Source: Fremontodendron californicum (taxonomy: Eukaryota; Streptophyta; Magnoliopsida; Malvales; Malvaceae). From it: a DNA stretch of 64,000 bases. Under the pieces are notes generated by a model. It was not told where the DNA came from, did not search any database, and worked only from the letters and a program-made list of their open reading frames with translations. Both the position numbers and the translations under genes were made by a program. The first letter of the stretch is position 1. Every line of letters starts with the position of its first letter. Positions 34,124 to 45,138 of the stretch are shown here, piece by piece. The stretch lies in contig JAULJL010000028.1 of assembly GCA_030761205.1 (NCBI GenBank), forward strand, positions 10,336,001 through 10,400,000, given 5' to 3'.

Positions 34124-36143
34124 ATGACATCTTTTTCTTGTTCTTCAAATGTTTCTTTTACTCTTCTAATCTCTGTATGGGTTAGTTATTTGATAATTAT
34201 TGCATCTGCTGGCAACTTTTACCAGGACTTTGATATTACATGGGGAGATGGTCGTGCTCAGATACTCAACAATGGTGAACTTCTTACCCTTTCCCTTGAC
34301 AAAGCCTCTGGCTCAGGTTTCCAATCCAAAGCTGAGTATTTGTTTGGAAAGATTGATATGCAGCTCAAGCTTGTCCCTGGCAATTCTGCAGGCACTGTCA
34401 CCGCATATTATGTAAGTTCCAATATTCTCATATAAGTTTTTCAGATAATTGGTCACCCAATTTAACCTAATATCAGAACTCTTGAGTTTCCATCTTGACA
34501 ACCGTTTTAATATTAAACCCTAAACCCTAAACTTTTTAATATTCATTTACGTAGTGTTTTATTGCTGATTAGGCTGCGCGTTACTACTTTAAATATTTTT
34601 CAGCTTTTACCTTTGATTTTTTATATTTGGGTTCACATACAAACTTATTAATCATTTATCTGGTTTGCATGTGAGGAGATGCTTAAGTATAATAATTGAA
34701 CTCTTTCTTATTGTTTTGAGTTTTTGGAATAATTGGTCATCCAATTTAACAATTACATTCTGAATTCTTCAACACTTATTTTATTAAACTTTGTGCTAAA
34801 CCACAGACAAATATCTGTTTATGATATTGTATTGCAGTTGCGCTCTGAAGGGTCTGCTTGGGATGAAATAGACTTCGAATTCTTGGGCAACTTAAGTGGT
34901 GATCCTTACATTCTTCACACAAATGTATTCAGCCAAGGCAAAGGTGACAGAGAGCAACAATTCTACCTCTGGTTTGATCCTACCGCTGATTTTCACACCT
35001 ATTCCATCCTCTGGAATCCCCAACGTATCATGTAAGTAATAATCTTTTAAAGCTAATCTAAATTATGTTAATCGAACTCGGGTTGAGTGTAGGATACGAG
35101 TATGTGTCTGACACGAGTATGTGTCTGATACGAATATGCTCAATTTTTTTTTATTATATATTTGTAAGATCATACCCTACACTCATATTCGAATATTTAG
35201 GAAGTACGGATCACCCACACAATACGAGTACGACACGACATAGACACGGCGACACGAGAATTTTTAAAAAATTAAGACACAGACACGACTAGACACGATA
35301 ATAAAATAATTTTTTTTTATATAATAATATACAATAAAATATAAAATTGATATTTTTCAATTAAATATTAACTTACAAATAATTTTTTAAAATTTTAAAT
35401 TATTTTTGAATTTAAAAACAAAACCTTAAAAAATTCATTAAAATCAAATTATTCATTGTCCATATTTGAGAGAAAAATGCAAAAAAAAAAAAAAATCATC
35501 GCGTGTCTGGGTGTGTCCAGCCGTGTGTTGGCTATGTTTTGACCGTGTCCAATTTTATTTTTATATTTTTGACGTGTTCTCGCGTGTCCGATACGTATTC
35601 CGCCATATCGGAGCCGTGTCTGACACTTGGGTACTTCTCTGATAGAAGTGTCCGTGCTTCATAATCGAATATATGTCGAACACAAATATTTAAAAAAAAA
35701 ATCCGAGTAACATATAATCTAAATATTACATTTCTCTTTGCTCCTGGAGAACTTTACTGACTTGGAATTTTTCCTGTTTATGCAGCTTCTCTGTAGATGG
35801 CAGTCCCATTAGAGAGTTCAAGAACTTGGAATCGATAGGTGTTCCATTCCCAAAGAACCAGCCGATGAGGATACAATCCAGTCTCTGGAACGCCGATGAC
35901 TGGGCCACAAGAGGTGGTCTAGTCAAGACTGATTGGACCCAGGCTCCCTTCACTGCCTCCTATAGAAATTTCTTCAATGCTGACAATAACAATGCAGCTT
36001 GGCTCTCGGAAGAACTGGACTCCACTGGCCAAGAGAGGCTCAAGTGGGTGCAAACCAATTACATGATTTACAATTACTGCTCTGATACAAATCGATTTCC
36101 CCAAGGCCTCCCACAAGAATGTGCTGCCAATAACTCATCTTAA
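34124..36143 (+). CDS. Xyloglucan endotransglucosylase/hydrolase (copy 2), short C-terminal region
   Basis: Exons 34124-34411, 34838-35031 and 35786-36143 join (phases 0 and 2) into 279 residues. Signal peptide about residues 1-29, then GNFYQDFDITWGDGR. The catalytic motif WDEIDFEFLG gives nucleophile E106 and acid/base E110; N114-L-S follows. Exons 1 and 2 are as conserved as in copy 1. In exon 3 the usual F-x-x-x-ACVWS...C segment is replaced by FFNADNNNAAWLSEELD: about 12 residues with two cysteines are gone, in frame, while the later cysteines (NYC, QEC) remain. The catalytic core is intact, so activity is plausible but a C-terminal disulfide or loop is lost. Intron 1 contains a TRIM relic, intron 2 two nested MITEs. 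Poly(A) candidates AATAAA at 36233 and 36264. Confidence 0.95.
34425..34765 (+). mobile_element. TRIM-like relic in intron 1 of XTH copy 2
   Basis: LTR-end-like blocks gataattggtcacccaatttaac (about 34446-34468) and ggaataattggtcatccaatttaaca (about 34726-34751) match the TRIM LTR ends of the array at 23025. Between them are a degenerate primer site (taatatcagaactcttgag), a ttatctggtttgcatgtgagg block, and (CCCTAAA)2 at about 34517-34532. The 5' LTR is cut short. Confidence 0.6.
35064..35714. mobile_element. Mutator-like MITE (family D) in intron 2 of XTH copy 2, itself interrupted
   Basis: Ends tatgttaatcgaactcggg / ccgagtaacata are inverted. It is flanked by a perfect 10-bp repeat taatctaaat (35054-35063 and 35715-35724), compatible with a 9-bp TSD. 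Inside are gagtatgtgtctgacacg and cgaacacaaatatttaaaa. A second MITE (35198-35664) is inserted within it. Confidence 0.8.
35198..35664. mobile_element. MITE of the cgacacg family (family F), nested in family D
   Basis: Ends taggaagtacgga / tccgtgcttcataa are inverted. Flanked by tcgaatatt (35189-35197) / tcgaatata (35665-35673), 8 of 9, as for Mutator-like elements. Collinear with 16766-17212 in the same intron of XTH copy 1. Confidence 0.78.
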
Positions 36144-36263
36144 ACAAACAAATACCCACTGTTTTTTCATCCTTTGCTTCTCTGATATTGAGAAATGTAA
36201 TTCTTTTAATTAGTGATTTTTTGTGCTATAAGAATAAAAAAAATGGGATTTAATTTTTGTTGT

Positions 36264-36269
36264 AATAAA
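36264..36269 (+). terminator. Candidate poly(A) signal of XTH copy 2
   Basis: AATAAA, 121 bp after the stop codon. Another AATAAA lies at 36233-36238; either could be used. Confidence 0.4.
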
Positions 36270-36499
36270 GAACAGAATCTATGTATAATAACAGAAATTT
36301 TTGTAAGTTGCACATCAATGTTTAGTCTTATATAATCAAAGTTGCATTAATAATATGATAAGCGAATTTGGTGGACGGCTTCATGGAAATGAATTGGAGT
36401 GTTAATTATACATTTGGTATCTACTATATTTGTTTTTGAGCCCATGGAACTCAAGGGGTATTTTTTTTAAAAATAAGTTAGGGACAATTTTGTCCCCCT

Positions 36500-37010
36500 G
36501 TATAACACAATTTTTTTTAGATTTTTAAGTTTTAAATTTTTTTTTTTAAATGATGTATTTAAAAGGGTTGGTCAGCACGTTCACTCACATATCAATTTAG
36601 GATCCGTACCCGACCCATTAGGGAAAAAAGTTTAAAAAATTATTTTATTAATTATTTTTAGTTATTTCTTTTTTTTTTTAAATCATATATTTAAAGAGAT
36701 TGGTCCGCACGTTAACTGAAAGGTCTATTTCAGATTCGTACTCGACCTGCTTTTGAGAAAAAAATTAATTTTTTTTTATTTTATTTTTAAATAATGTATT
36801 TAAAGGGACTGATCCGCATGTTGACTCATGGATCAATTTAGAATTTGTACCCGACCAGCACGTAAAATTGTTTTTTAAAAAATTTTAATTATTATTTTTT
36901 TTAATTTTTAAATTATGTATTTAAAGAGGTTGGTTTGCATGTTAACTCGTGGGTCGATTTAGGATCCATACCCGATCCGATCGAGAAAAAAATAAAAATA
37001 ATTTTATTAA
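36500..37010. repeat. Tandem repeat, four degenerate units of 110-131 bp
   Basis: Each unit has the core atgtatttaaa-g-g-ttggt-cgca-gtt-actc followed by tcgatttaggatc-gtacccgacc and a T-rich stretch. Cores begin at about 36553, 36684, 36794 and 36915. It lies between XTH copies 2 and 3. No frame runs through it. Confidence 0.75.
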
Positions 37011-37668
37011 TTGTTTTTACTTTCTATAAATAAAAATATACAACATACAATAACATTTAAATATTCTTAAATATATACAAATAACTTTTAAAAATACATT
37101 TATATTATGTAATTTATAAATAAATAATTATTATAAATTTAATTTTCATAATTAACAAAATATTATTATATTAATATTATTATAATTTTAAAATAAAAAA
37201 TTATTATTTAATAAAATAAAAATATCCCGATGAAGTGGGATTTTTTTTATAATTTAAATTATAACCAAATTCTCGATTTAGTAAAAAATTTAAAAATTCT
37301 TAAGTATTTAAAATTTTGTTTTCATTCATAAGTTTATACAAAAAATATTTATAAAAAAACTATTAAGATTAATTAAATGAATGATGTGTCCAAAAGTAAT
37401 CAATAAAAACTCATCACGTGTCTCAAGAATACCATGTCAACATGCCATATGTCATAATTTTATTTGATCTTTTGGACAAACCATCAATTTGACAAACGAT
37501 ATTACTTTCGTATGCAAATTATAATGAATGAAAGTAAAAATCGAGTACTTAATTAAGAATTTTTAAATTTTAAATACGAAATAAAAAATTTGTTTATACT
37601 TCAAGTAATTAACTCTAAAATTAAAGTAAAAAAAAAAAAACAAAGTTTGACGTGTTACTATTGTTTTA
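37011..37668. other. AT-rich intergenic DNA, no gene seen
   Basis: Low complexity, no recognisable gene or bounded element. Confidence 0.4.
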
Positions 37669-38239
37669 AGGATTTATATTTGATGTATTGTCAGTATATA
37701 GATCTATACATTGATAATTAATCACATAATATTACTTGTTAAAAGTTAGATTTAGGGTTTAGATTTAGAGTTTAGGATTTAAAATTTATTTATCAATGAA
37801 ATGTCATTTTTTTTTTTTTTGTGGATAAGTAAGTGTTTTATTTATCCATAAAGCAGTTAAACTACTACATCCAACATCATGTGCAACATGTACTTAAAGC
37901 TATACATACTTAAACAATACTTGAACAAAACTTAAGACCACTAATCAATCAGGGAACAATAGCAACATACTTCAGCAATACTTAAAACTATTCCAGAATG
38001 GACAAAGATACTAGGAAAAAAGAGACAGTCCCCAATCTGCATCCAATCTTCGGTTCACTTCATCAGGACTAATGTTCTTGAGCCCCAACAATCGCATTCT
38101 GATGATCTCTTTTATCTGCTCAATGATGGCTCCTTGTGTGGATTGAAGGCGATTAAAACACCTATTAATGAAATGTCATTTTAGGATTTACTGTCAGTGT
38201 ATAAATCTATACACTAATAATGTATCAAATATAAATCTT
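37669..38239. mobile_element. TA-flanked MITE (Tc1/mariner-like by TSD), interrupted by a LINE
   Basis: Long inverted ends: aggatttatatttgatgtat at 37669 and atgtatcaaatataaatctt ending at 38239. They continue inward through gtcagtatatagatctatac / gtataaatctatacactaa. Bounded by TA on both sides. A 356-bp LINE piece sits inside; without it and its duplication the element is about 200 bp. Confidence 0.65.
37811..38166 (-). mobile_element. 5'-truncated LINE (non-LTR) insertion
   Basis: A 16-bp duplication AATGAAATGTCATTTT (37795-37810 and 38167-38182) flanks it. The poly-T start at the left is the poly(A) tail of a minus-strand copy. The minus strand encodes FNRLQSTQGAIIEQIKEIIRM and LGLKNISPDEVNRRLDADWG then a stop, resembling the extreme C-terminus of plant LINE ORF2 proteins. 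Long TSD, tail and truncation are the signature of target-primed insertion. Confidence 0.85.
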
Positions 38240-39100
38240 TATTTCAATTTTGCAAATATATTTTATTTACGGCCACTCCTCACTTCTTAGCCAATAAAAA
38301 AAGGTGTTAATTTTAACTTTGGTTTTGCAACTTCAAATTTTCATTTTCCAGCTAAACGTGTTTGGAGATTCTTAGACTCCATTAATAATTAAAAATAAAA
38401 TAAGCCAAATTGAAAGAGATATAAAAAGTTAAAAGATTATTATACCTCAAGAAATTCTAAAAAGAAATTCTCTTTCCTTGATTGGTTTTGGGCTTTTCTC
38501 CTCTAAAACTGATGATTCTGGGTCTGGGCTTGGACAGAAAATTGAATTGGGCAGAGCAATGGCCTAATTATTTACTTTAATTATCATTATTTTCAATAAT
38601 TTCATCAAATGTTAAAAATCTTTAAAAAAAAATACACCATAAACTTTGTTTTCAGTAATTATTAGCAAAATTTGACTATATTAATAACATATGTTAAAAA
38701 TTACTATATGTACAAATAATTTAGAAAAATGATTGTCTCTGCAGCAACGCGTAGGAACTATATATTATTGATTAAAAATGACAACAAATGTTAAAATGAA
38801 ACCAATTTTAATATAGTTTTTCTATATATAAAAGAAAATAATCATACATTTTATTCTCTTGTCGAATTATTTCTTTTAAGATTTTAATTATCTAAAGAAA
38901 TTATTTAGACTTTATGTTCAAATGTGTGTTGTTTTTTCCTTAATTTCTTTAAAGATTTATCACACTTCCTAAACAAACAAAAATAAAAAAGAAAAAAGAA
39001 AGAAAGAAAATGCATTTGCATAATCAATAAGACAAAAAGAAAAATTATTAAAAAGAAAAAGAAGTAAGCACCTTTGCTCCTCCAGAGTACACTCTATTTA
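38240..39100. other. Intergenic DNA, no gene seen
   Basis: About 38440-38570 is less AT-rich (cttttctcctctaaaactg, gggtctgggcttgg) but has no recognisable frame. The rest is AT-rich. Confidence 0.4.
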
Positions 39101-39279
39101 TGTTACTCGGACTTTCATTTTTTTTTAAAATATTCGTATTTGACATCTCTGTTCGAACACATATTCGGTTATGGGTATGATGTATGATCCTCCGAATATA
39201 TGAAAAACTAAAAAAAAAATTGATTATACCCATCGGACATATATATTAGTATCTGACATTCATCCCGAATGCGAGTAAG
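39101..39279. mobile_element. Mutator-like MITE, family D
   Basis: tgttactcggactttc on the left and cgaatgcgagtaag on the right are inverted relatives of the family-D ends. Possible TSD ctctattta / ctctttata (7 of 9). Confidence 0.5.
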
Positions 39280-39627
39280 CTCTTTATAGTTAATTATCCC
39301 AAAAATCAACTTCTATCAACACAGAATTCTAGCCATTTATATTATGATATGTTTGAAAATTTTCGTACTAAACAAAAATAACTTAATGACTCCAATCTGG
39401 CAATCTCTGCATCAATTAGTCGCAGGCCATTTGAATTCATAAATTAGGCTTGGATTGAGCTAATTCAGCAATAACAAAACCATATACTATTGGAAGTTGA
39501 CTACCGCCGAGGAGAGGTTGGTGGAGAGACGCTAGAAGTAAACAGGAAAGTTTAGATTCCTGAATCCCAATTCCCTGACCCTTTCTCTGAAAAAACCGCG
39601 TTTGATTATTTGATATTTGCTGATGTC

Positions 39628-39801
39628 AAGACTTAAATAGCGGACACAACGTGACGTTACGATAATTATTTTGCGGTTTTGGATCTTTTGAGTACTGCGG
39701 ATATTTATTGTAATTGATTACGATAACATTTGTTATATCCGCAACCGCGATAAACACGACGTGATCGAAAATACGACCGCGATTCGCAATTTAAATCTCT
39801 G
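39628..39801. mobile_element. Mutator-like MITE (family E) upstream of XTH copy 3
   Basis: Ends aagacttaaatagcgg / cgcaatttaaatctctg are inverted. Flanked by gctgatgtc (39619-39627) / gctgatgcc (39802-39810), 8 of 9. It lies about 250-420 bp before the start codon of XTH copy 3, so it may affect the promoter. Confidence 0.78.
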
Positions 39802-39940
39802 GCTGATGCCAATGAAAGAAAACTGGCTACTCGAAGCCTAGTAGTTGCTCCCACATCTACCTATTATACTCTATTCGTGTTGACAAATAATGAACCTTAC
39901 AACCTAACCTGCCTGCCTGGCATCTCTTACTGTCTTTACA

Positions 39941-39948
39941 TATAAATA
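39941..39948 (+). promoter_or_regulatory. TATA box of XTH copy 3
   Basis: TATAAATA, 107 bp before the start codon, in a context unlike copies 1 and 2. Confidence 0.65.
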
Positions 39949-40047
39949 TACTACCAAAATCAACCATCGAAAATCCAACAACAGCAACAACCTGAGTCAC
40001 TTTCTGCAGCCGAGGGATACCATTCCCACGAGAACTTAGATCAAGAA

Positions 40048-41500
40048 ATGGCTGCATTATTTCATTCTCCTTCAAGTGCATCCACTGGGATGGCTTCATT
40101 GTTGCTGATCAGTTTCTTGGTGGTTGCCTTTGCTGGTAGTAGTAACTTCTACCAAAATTGTGACACCATTTGGGGAGGAGATGGCCATGCTCAGATTCAC
40201 GACAGTGGCAAGCTGCTTACTTTGTCTCTTGACAAAAGCTCAGGTTCTGGATTCCAGTCCAAGAAAGAATATTTATTTGGAAAGATTGATATGCAGCTCA
40301 AGCTTGTCCCTGGAAATTCTGCTGGCACAGTAACTACCTATTATGTAAGTCTTCTGTTTAATGCAAGGTTAAAAAAAAGAGGATCGGAAGTCAAGCTGGT
40401 TAGACCTCCACTTCCTGGTTCAATCGGTTGAATTGGTCGATTCACTTAAACAAAGATTTAAATGTTTAAAAATTAATTTTAATGTTAAATAAATATTAAA
40501 TATAATAAATAATTAATAAAAATATTGCATTTAATTTAATGGTATGGTCTTTAATATATAACTAAAAAGTTAAAATTTCAAATTTCATCAATTAAATATA
40601 TATATATATCAAATCGGTTTTTTCGGTTTTTCACCGATTAAACTGATTTTCTACCGGTTCGATTATCACCCAGTTTTATATATTGTATCGGACCGAACCA
40701 CCTACCGATTTTCGGTTCATTCGGTTCAACCGACCGGTCCAGTTTTTTTAATGGAATCTATCAAAATTATCTCACATTTCTTGGCATAATATCATCTTTT
40801 TTTTTTTTTTTTTTGTGTTCAGTTATCTTCCAAAGGTGAAACCTGGGATGAGATAGATTTAGAATTTTTGGGGAATATAAGTGGACAGCCTTATATTCTC
40901 CATACTAATGTATTCTGCCAAGGCAAGGGCAATAGAGAGCAGCAATTCTACCTATGGTTTGACCCAACTGCAGATTTTCATACCTACTCAATCCTATGGA
41001 ACCCCCAGCGCATTGTGTAAGCCATAATTTTTCCTGGAATCTGCAATATTATTTTTTCCTACAAATATTCATTCTATTACTTGTTTATACTGTATCTCAG
41101 ATTCTATGTTGATGGCATCCCCATTAGAGAGTTCAAAAACCTGGAGTTTCTCGGGGTTCCATTTCCGAAAAACCAGAAAATGAGGTTATACTCTACACTA
41201 TGGAGTGCTGATGATTGGGCAACTAGAGGTGGACTTGTAAAGACAGATTGGAGTCAAGCCCCCTTCCAAGCTTCCTATAGGAACTTCAATGCCGATGCTT
41301 GCGTCTGGTCATTTGGATCATCTTATTGCAGCCCAAACAAAAATGCATGGTTTTGGGAAGAGCTTGATTTTGCAAAGAAGGGGCAGATGAAATGGGTGCA
41401 TGATAATTACATGGTGTATAATTACTGCACAGATTCAAAGCGATTCCCTCAAGGCCTTCCGACAGAATGTGTCTTGCCCAACATACTCTTAAGAACATAG
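40048..41500 (+). CDS. Xyloglucan endotransglucosylase/hydrolase (copy 3), most divergent
   Basis: Exons 40048-40344, 40823-41016 and 41101-41500 join (phases 0 and 2) into 296 residues. The signal peptide is about residues 1-30 (LLLISFLVVAFAG). Catalytic motif WDEIDLEFLG has E109 and E113, with Leu for the Phe of the other copies; N117-I-S is kept. XET_C retains ACVWSFGSSYC, NYC and TEC. Oddities: the mature N-terminus reads NFYQNCDTIWGGDGHAQIH, with Cys for Phe and one extra residue beside the WGDGR site, and a further Cys occurs in NVFCQGKG. Intron 2 is only 84 bp while intron 1 has a family-G MITE. No stop or frameshift: probably functional and under different pressure from copies 1 and 2. 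Confidence 0.95.
40369..40751. mobile_element. MITE-like repeat (family G) in intron 1 of XTH copy 3
   Basis: Ends ttaaaaaaaagaggatcgg / ccggtccagtttttttaa are inverted. Interior collinear with 33219-33608 (ttttaatgttaaataaatat, ggtctttaatatataact). No clear TSD. It makes up most of the intron. Confidence 0.65.
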
Positions 41501-41992
41501 CCTGCACCAATATGAGGATTGTTATTCCCTCCCAATTAAAGTTGTGCTCGTTCATGTTTTTTTTTTTTTTTTTTAACCTTTCCAGTGTCTGCATATGGTT
41601 TACCATTTTGAAATAAGGGCTTTGTAACAGCTATTTTGTACTCCAATATTCTGAAATCTCATTTACTTTTAGCAATTTAACTGCTATTGTCCAGTTTTGG
41701 ATTTTTTATTTTAATTTATCTAATAATAATGAAGGAATTGATGAGCTAGTCAACAAAGTAAATTAGTTGAACATAATTCAATAGAAAAAAAAAAAATTAA
41801 GACTCTCACAGCAAAGCGCAAGGAAATGCTCTAGTTTATTATAAAAGTGATTGATAAAACTCATAAAAATTTTGACAAAATGATAAAAAGATTTGAACTC
41901 AATTCTTTAAGTATGAGGTACATACACTTAGCCTAATTGTTTGGATGCATATTATAAAATTATTATTTGCCTTTTCTTTTAATCACTCACAA
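41501..41992. other. 3' region of XTH copy 3 and intergenic DNA
   Basis: Contains a T-rich tract (about 41557-41574) and the likely 3' UTR end near 41620-41700. No further gene is seen. Confidence 0.4.
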
Positions 41993-42561
41993 ATTGGTTA
42001 AAGTATCTAGGTAGTCCCTGTACTATAGTCAAAAATGTATTTTAGTCCTTATACTATAGAAGTGAGTAATTTAATCCTTATACGTTTGAAATTGGTGCAA
42101 ATAAGTAAAATTGGTAACAGTGTTAATGGAAAACCGTCTAAATGCTGACATGGACATGTGAAACTGACATAATAGATGACTTGGAAAAAAAATGATGACG
42201 TGTCAAATTTTTTTGCTCAGATGGAATTTAAAAACTGACAGAATAGATGATTTAAAAAAAAAAATGATGACATGTTTTTACGGGTAAGGGAAAAATTTGG
42301 ATAAAAAAAAATTATATTTTTCTAAATTTCGCTTGAGTAAAAAAATTTGACACGTCATCATTTTTTTCCCAAGTAATCTTTTCTGTCAGTTTCACATGTC
42401 CATGTCAGTATTTAGACGGTTTTTCATTAACACTGTTACCAATTTTGCTTCTTTGTACCAATTTTAAACGTACAAGGATTAAATTACTCACTTCTATAGT
42501 ACAGAGACTAAAATGCACTTTTGACTATAGTACAAGGACTATTTAAGTACTTAAACCCAAT
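41993..42561. mobile_element. Long fold-back element with arms of about 240 bp
   Basis: The left arm (tagtccctgtactatag, gagtaatttaatccttata, aacagtgttaatggaaaacc, gacatggacatgtgaaactg) returns in reverse complement on the right in the same order reversed, ending ctatagtacaaggact. The two arms make a hairpin over almost the whole element with a short AT-rich loop near 42230-42340. Mutator-like or fold-back class is likely; no clean TSD was found. Confidence 0.82.
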
Positions 42562-42618
42562 CGTTTTTTAATCCATCTTTTGTCATACAAGTGAGATTCC
42601 ATAAATTTTACTTTATCT

Positions 42619-42940
42619 TATACCTGCTCAAGGGTCGGGTAGTTCACCCGGTCTGATAGGTCTGGCCGCATTGGATTGAGCCTGGGTAAGAAGTTTTGTA
42701 ATTCGGGTCGACCTGGTCCGGCTCGAATTACTATTCATTAAATTAAAAAATAGTTTTTTATTTAAATTTAATTATAATAAATTTAAATTTAAAAATAAAA
42801 CTATTTTTTAATATTTTAATAATTTATGAACAGTAAAACAGACTTACGGGTTGGCCCAGACCCGACCCGAAATGGATTTGAGTAAAAAAAAAACAATTTC
42901 AGACCACGACCAGATCCGATCCAACCCATGAACAGATCTA
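42619..42940. mobile_element. hAT-like MITE, family A
   Basis: Ends tatacctgctcaagggtcgg / ccaacccatgaacagatcta are inverted. Flanks ctttatct (42611-42618) and ccctacct (42941-42948) differ only by C/T changes (5 of 8), as expected for a decayed methylated TSD. Confidence 0.65.
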
Positions 42941-42948
42941 CCCTACCT

Positions 42949-45133
42949 ATCCCATGATTCAAACTCTATACCTTCAATTTGGAATGTTAATTGAGAGTCT
43001 GTAATATTAAAAAATATTATTAAATGATATGAAGTTGTTCATTTCATTTTCATTTTCATTTTTTATTTTCTTTTTATTTTATTTTTGATATAAAAAACCA
43101 TGTACTATTTTTTTTAAAAAAAGCATAAAACATTTTAATATATAACTAGTTTGTCAATGTGTTACATGTGATTTTAAGCGTTTAATTTTTTTAATTTATT
43201 AAATAATGTATTTTTACTTCATGTAATTAATGTAAAATAATCATTATTTAAATTGTTGAACATAAACTAATATATCAACTATTTTGATAATTCAAATACT
43301 ATAATAATAAAAGAACTCCAAATCATAATTAAAACACTTGTATAATGTTAAAAAGATGGATGTATTGTTCAATTTTCAATTTTTTTTTCTCAATAATCAA
43401 TTCAGCATATATTTTTTTTGGTCTTGTCTACCGACATCTATTTAAAAATCAAATAGTAAGTTGTATATATTGTAATTTGTGCATAGTAATTCGTAAATAA
43501 TATAAACTTAGTATAAAATGATAATTGTTGTATATATAATGCATTATATATTGGATTCTATAAATGTAAAATTACATCTTTAACTATTGCTTCTGTAAAT
43601 CCAAACAACGAAAGAAAATTGTAAACACATGTAAATAATAAAAAACCATAGCTAGTTAACCAAGAAACGTACACAAAGAGGGACAAAAGACAAATGTATT
43701 GTGATCTCCATAAAATTGGTTTAAAAAAATTATAAATAGAGTGTAAAAAATAATAAATATCATATTAACAAACAGAAAAGAACGAAATAATTGAATTTTT
43801 TTAATATAATTTTTTATAAATATCATATTAACAATTGCAAATAAATCATTTGAAGAAAAAAAAAAAAGAAGTTAAAAGATTTGACTATTTACCGATTGGT
43901 AGGGTTGAATAGCCCTGCTAACAGTTTCAATAGCCAAACTAAGTGTTTGATTTGCCACAACATTCTTCAAAAAATTCTCATCTTAGTCAGGGACATCTTC
44001 ATATACATATATGGAAACAATACTGACATTTTTCTGCAAGGAAAAAAATTTATAATTAATTAACCAATTTGAATTAAGAAAGCTTGTCACCAGCATAAAA
44101 GTATCTCATTAATTTGAAATTCAAAGAAAAATATTTGAATCCCCACTAATCGTATTTTGATGTATTTTCAATAGCATGGTGCCAAAATGTTGCTAAATAA
44201 TTCTTGATTTGTGACAAGAAACATTAAAAAATAATTCAAATTAGAGGTGGAAATGTAAAATTATCAGGATACACCAAGGGTTCAACTTCAAGGCAATGAG
44301 ATTAGGAATTTGTATACCAATCAAGATTACAAAATAATTCTTTTAAGATGATTATTCTAATATCCTAGTGAGTCTAATTTGAATTGTAATTCTTCCCAAA
44401 TCAAAACACATTATGAGTTCAAAATTTCCTAGTGATTGTTGTTTTCAGTATATTATTTAATATATTTTAATTAATTAATATTATAAATATTGTGATTGTA
44501 TAAATCTTATAATATATAATAACATATTGTTCAAATGGTGATTTATAGATATAATGAATAAGCATGTATATATTTTGTTAGTTTTAAAACTTTTAATTTA
44601 TATATTGTTATATAAATTAGTAGTATTTTTTGATATTTAAATATAAGTTAAATAGTTAAATTTCAAAACTCACGTAGAAAAATGTTTGTAATACTAATTA
44701 TTCGATACTATATACACTGAATTAGTACTCCAAGCTTAGGTTGTAATTAGAAGCGGGAATATAGCCTAAACTGTTTATGTTTGGTCTAAATAGCCTCGGA
44801 ATTAATCTCTTGGTTGTGTTTCTTCTTTGCCATCCTTAGTTTTGTCTCTCATGTCTTCATTCTGAATTCTTCCTTTTTTGGGTGTTAAATACCGTGCTGC
44901 ATCAACATGATTTGAAAACTAAATGTAATCTAGCTCCATCTTTTTTGGACATGAAATATTTTATACTATTGATTGCATTTAGTAGTGTTATTATTTTGGT
45001 TATGCTTTTTCATTATTTATGATGTATTGACTAATTTAGTTGATGTTATAATTATTTTACAACAAAAAAAATCTTTACATTATACGTTTAAGAAATTGAA
45101 AAATATGATCAAATTTTTTTATCATAATATAAT
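42949..45133. other. Intergenic DNA, no gene seen
   Basis: AT-rich throughout, with stops in every frame. No recognisable gene, RNA gene or bounded element. Low-copy origin is possible around 44050-44330 and 44730-44930. Confidence 0.4.
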
Positions 45134-45138
45134 AAGAA

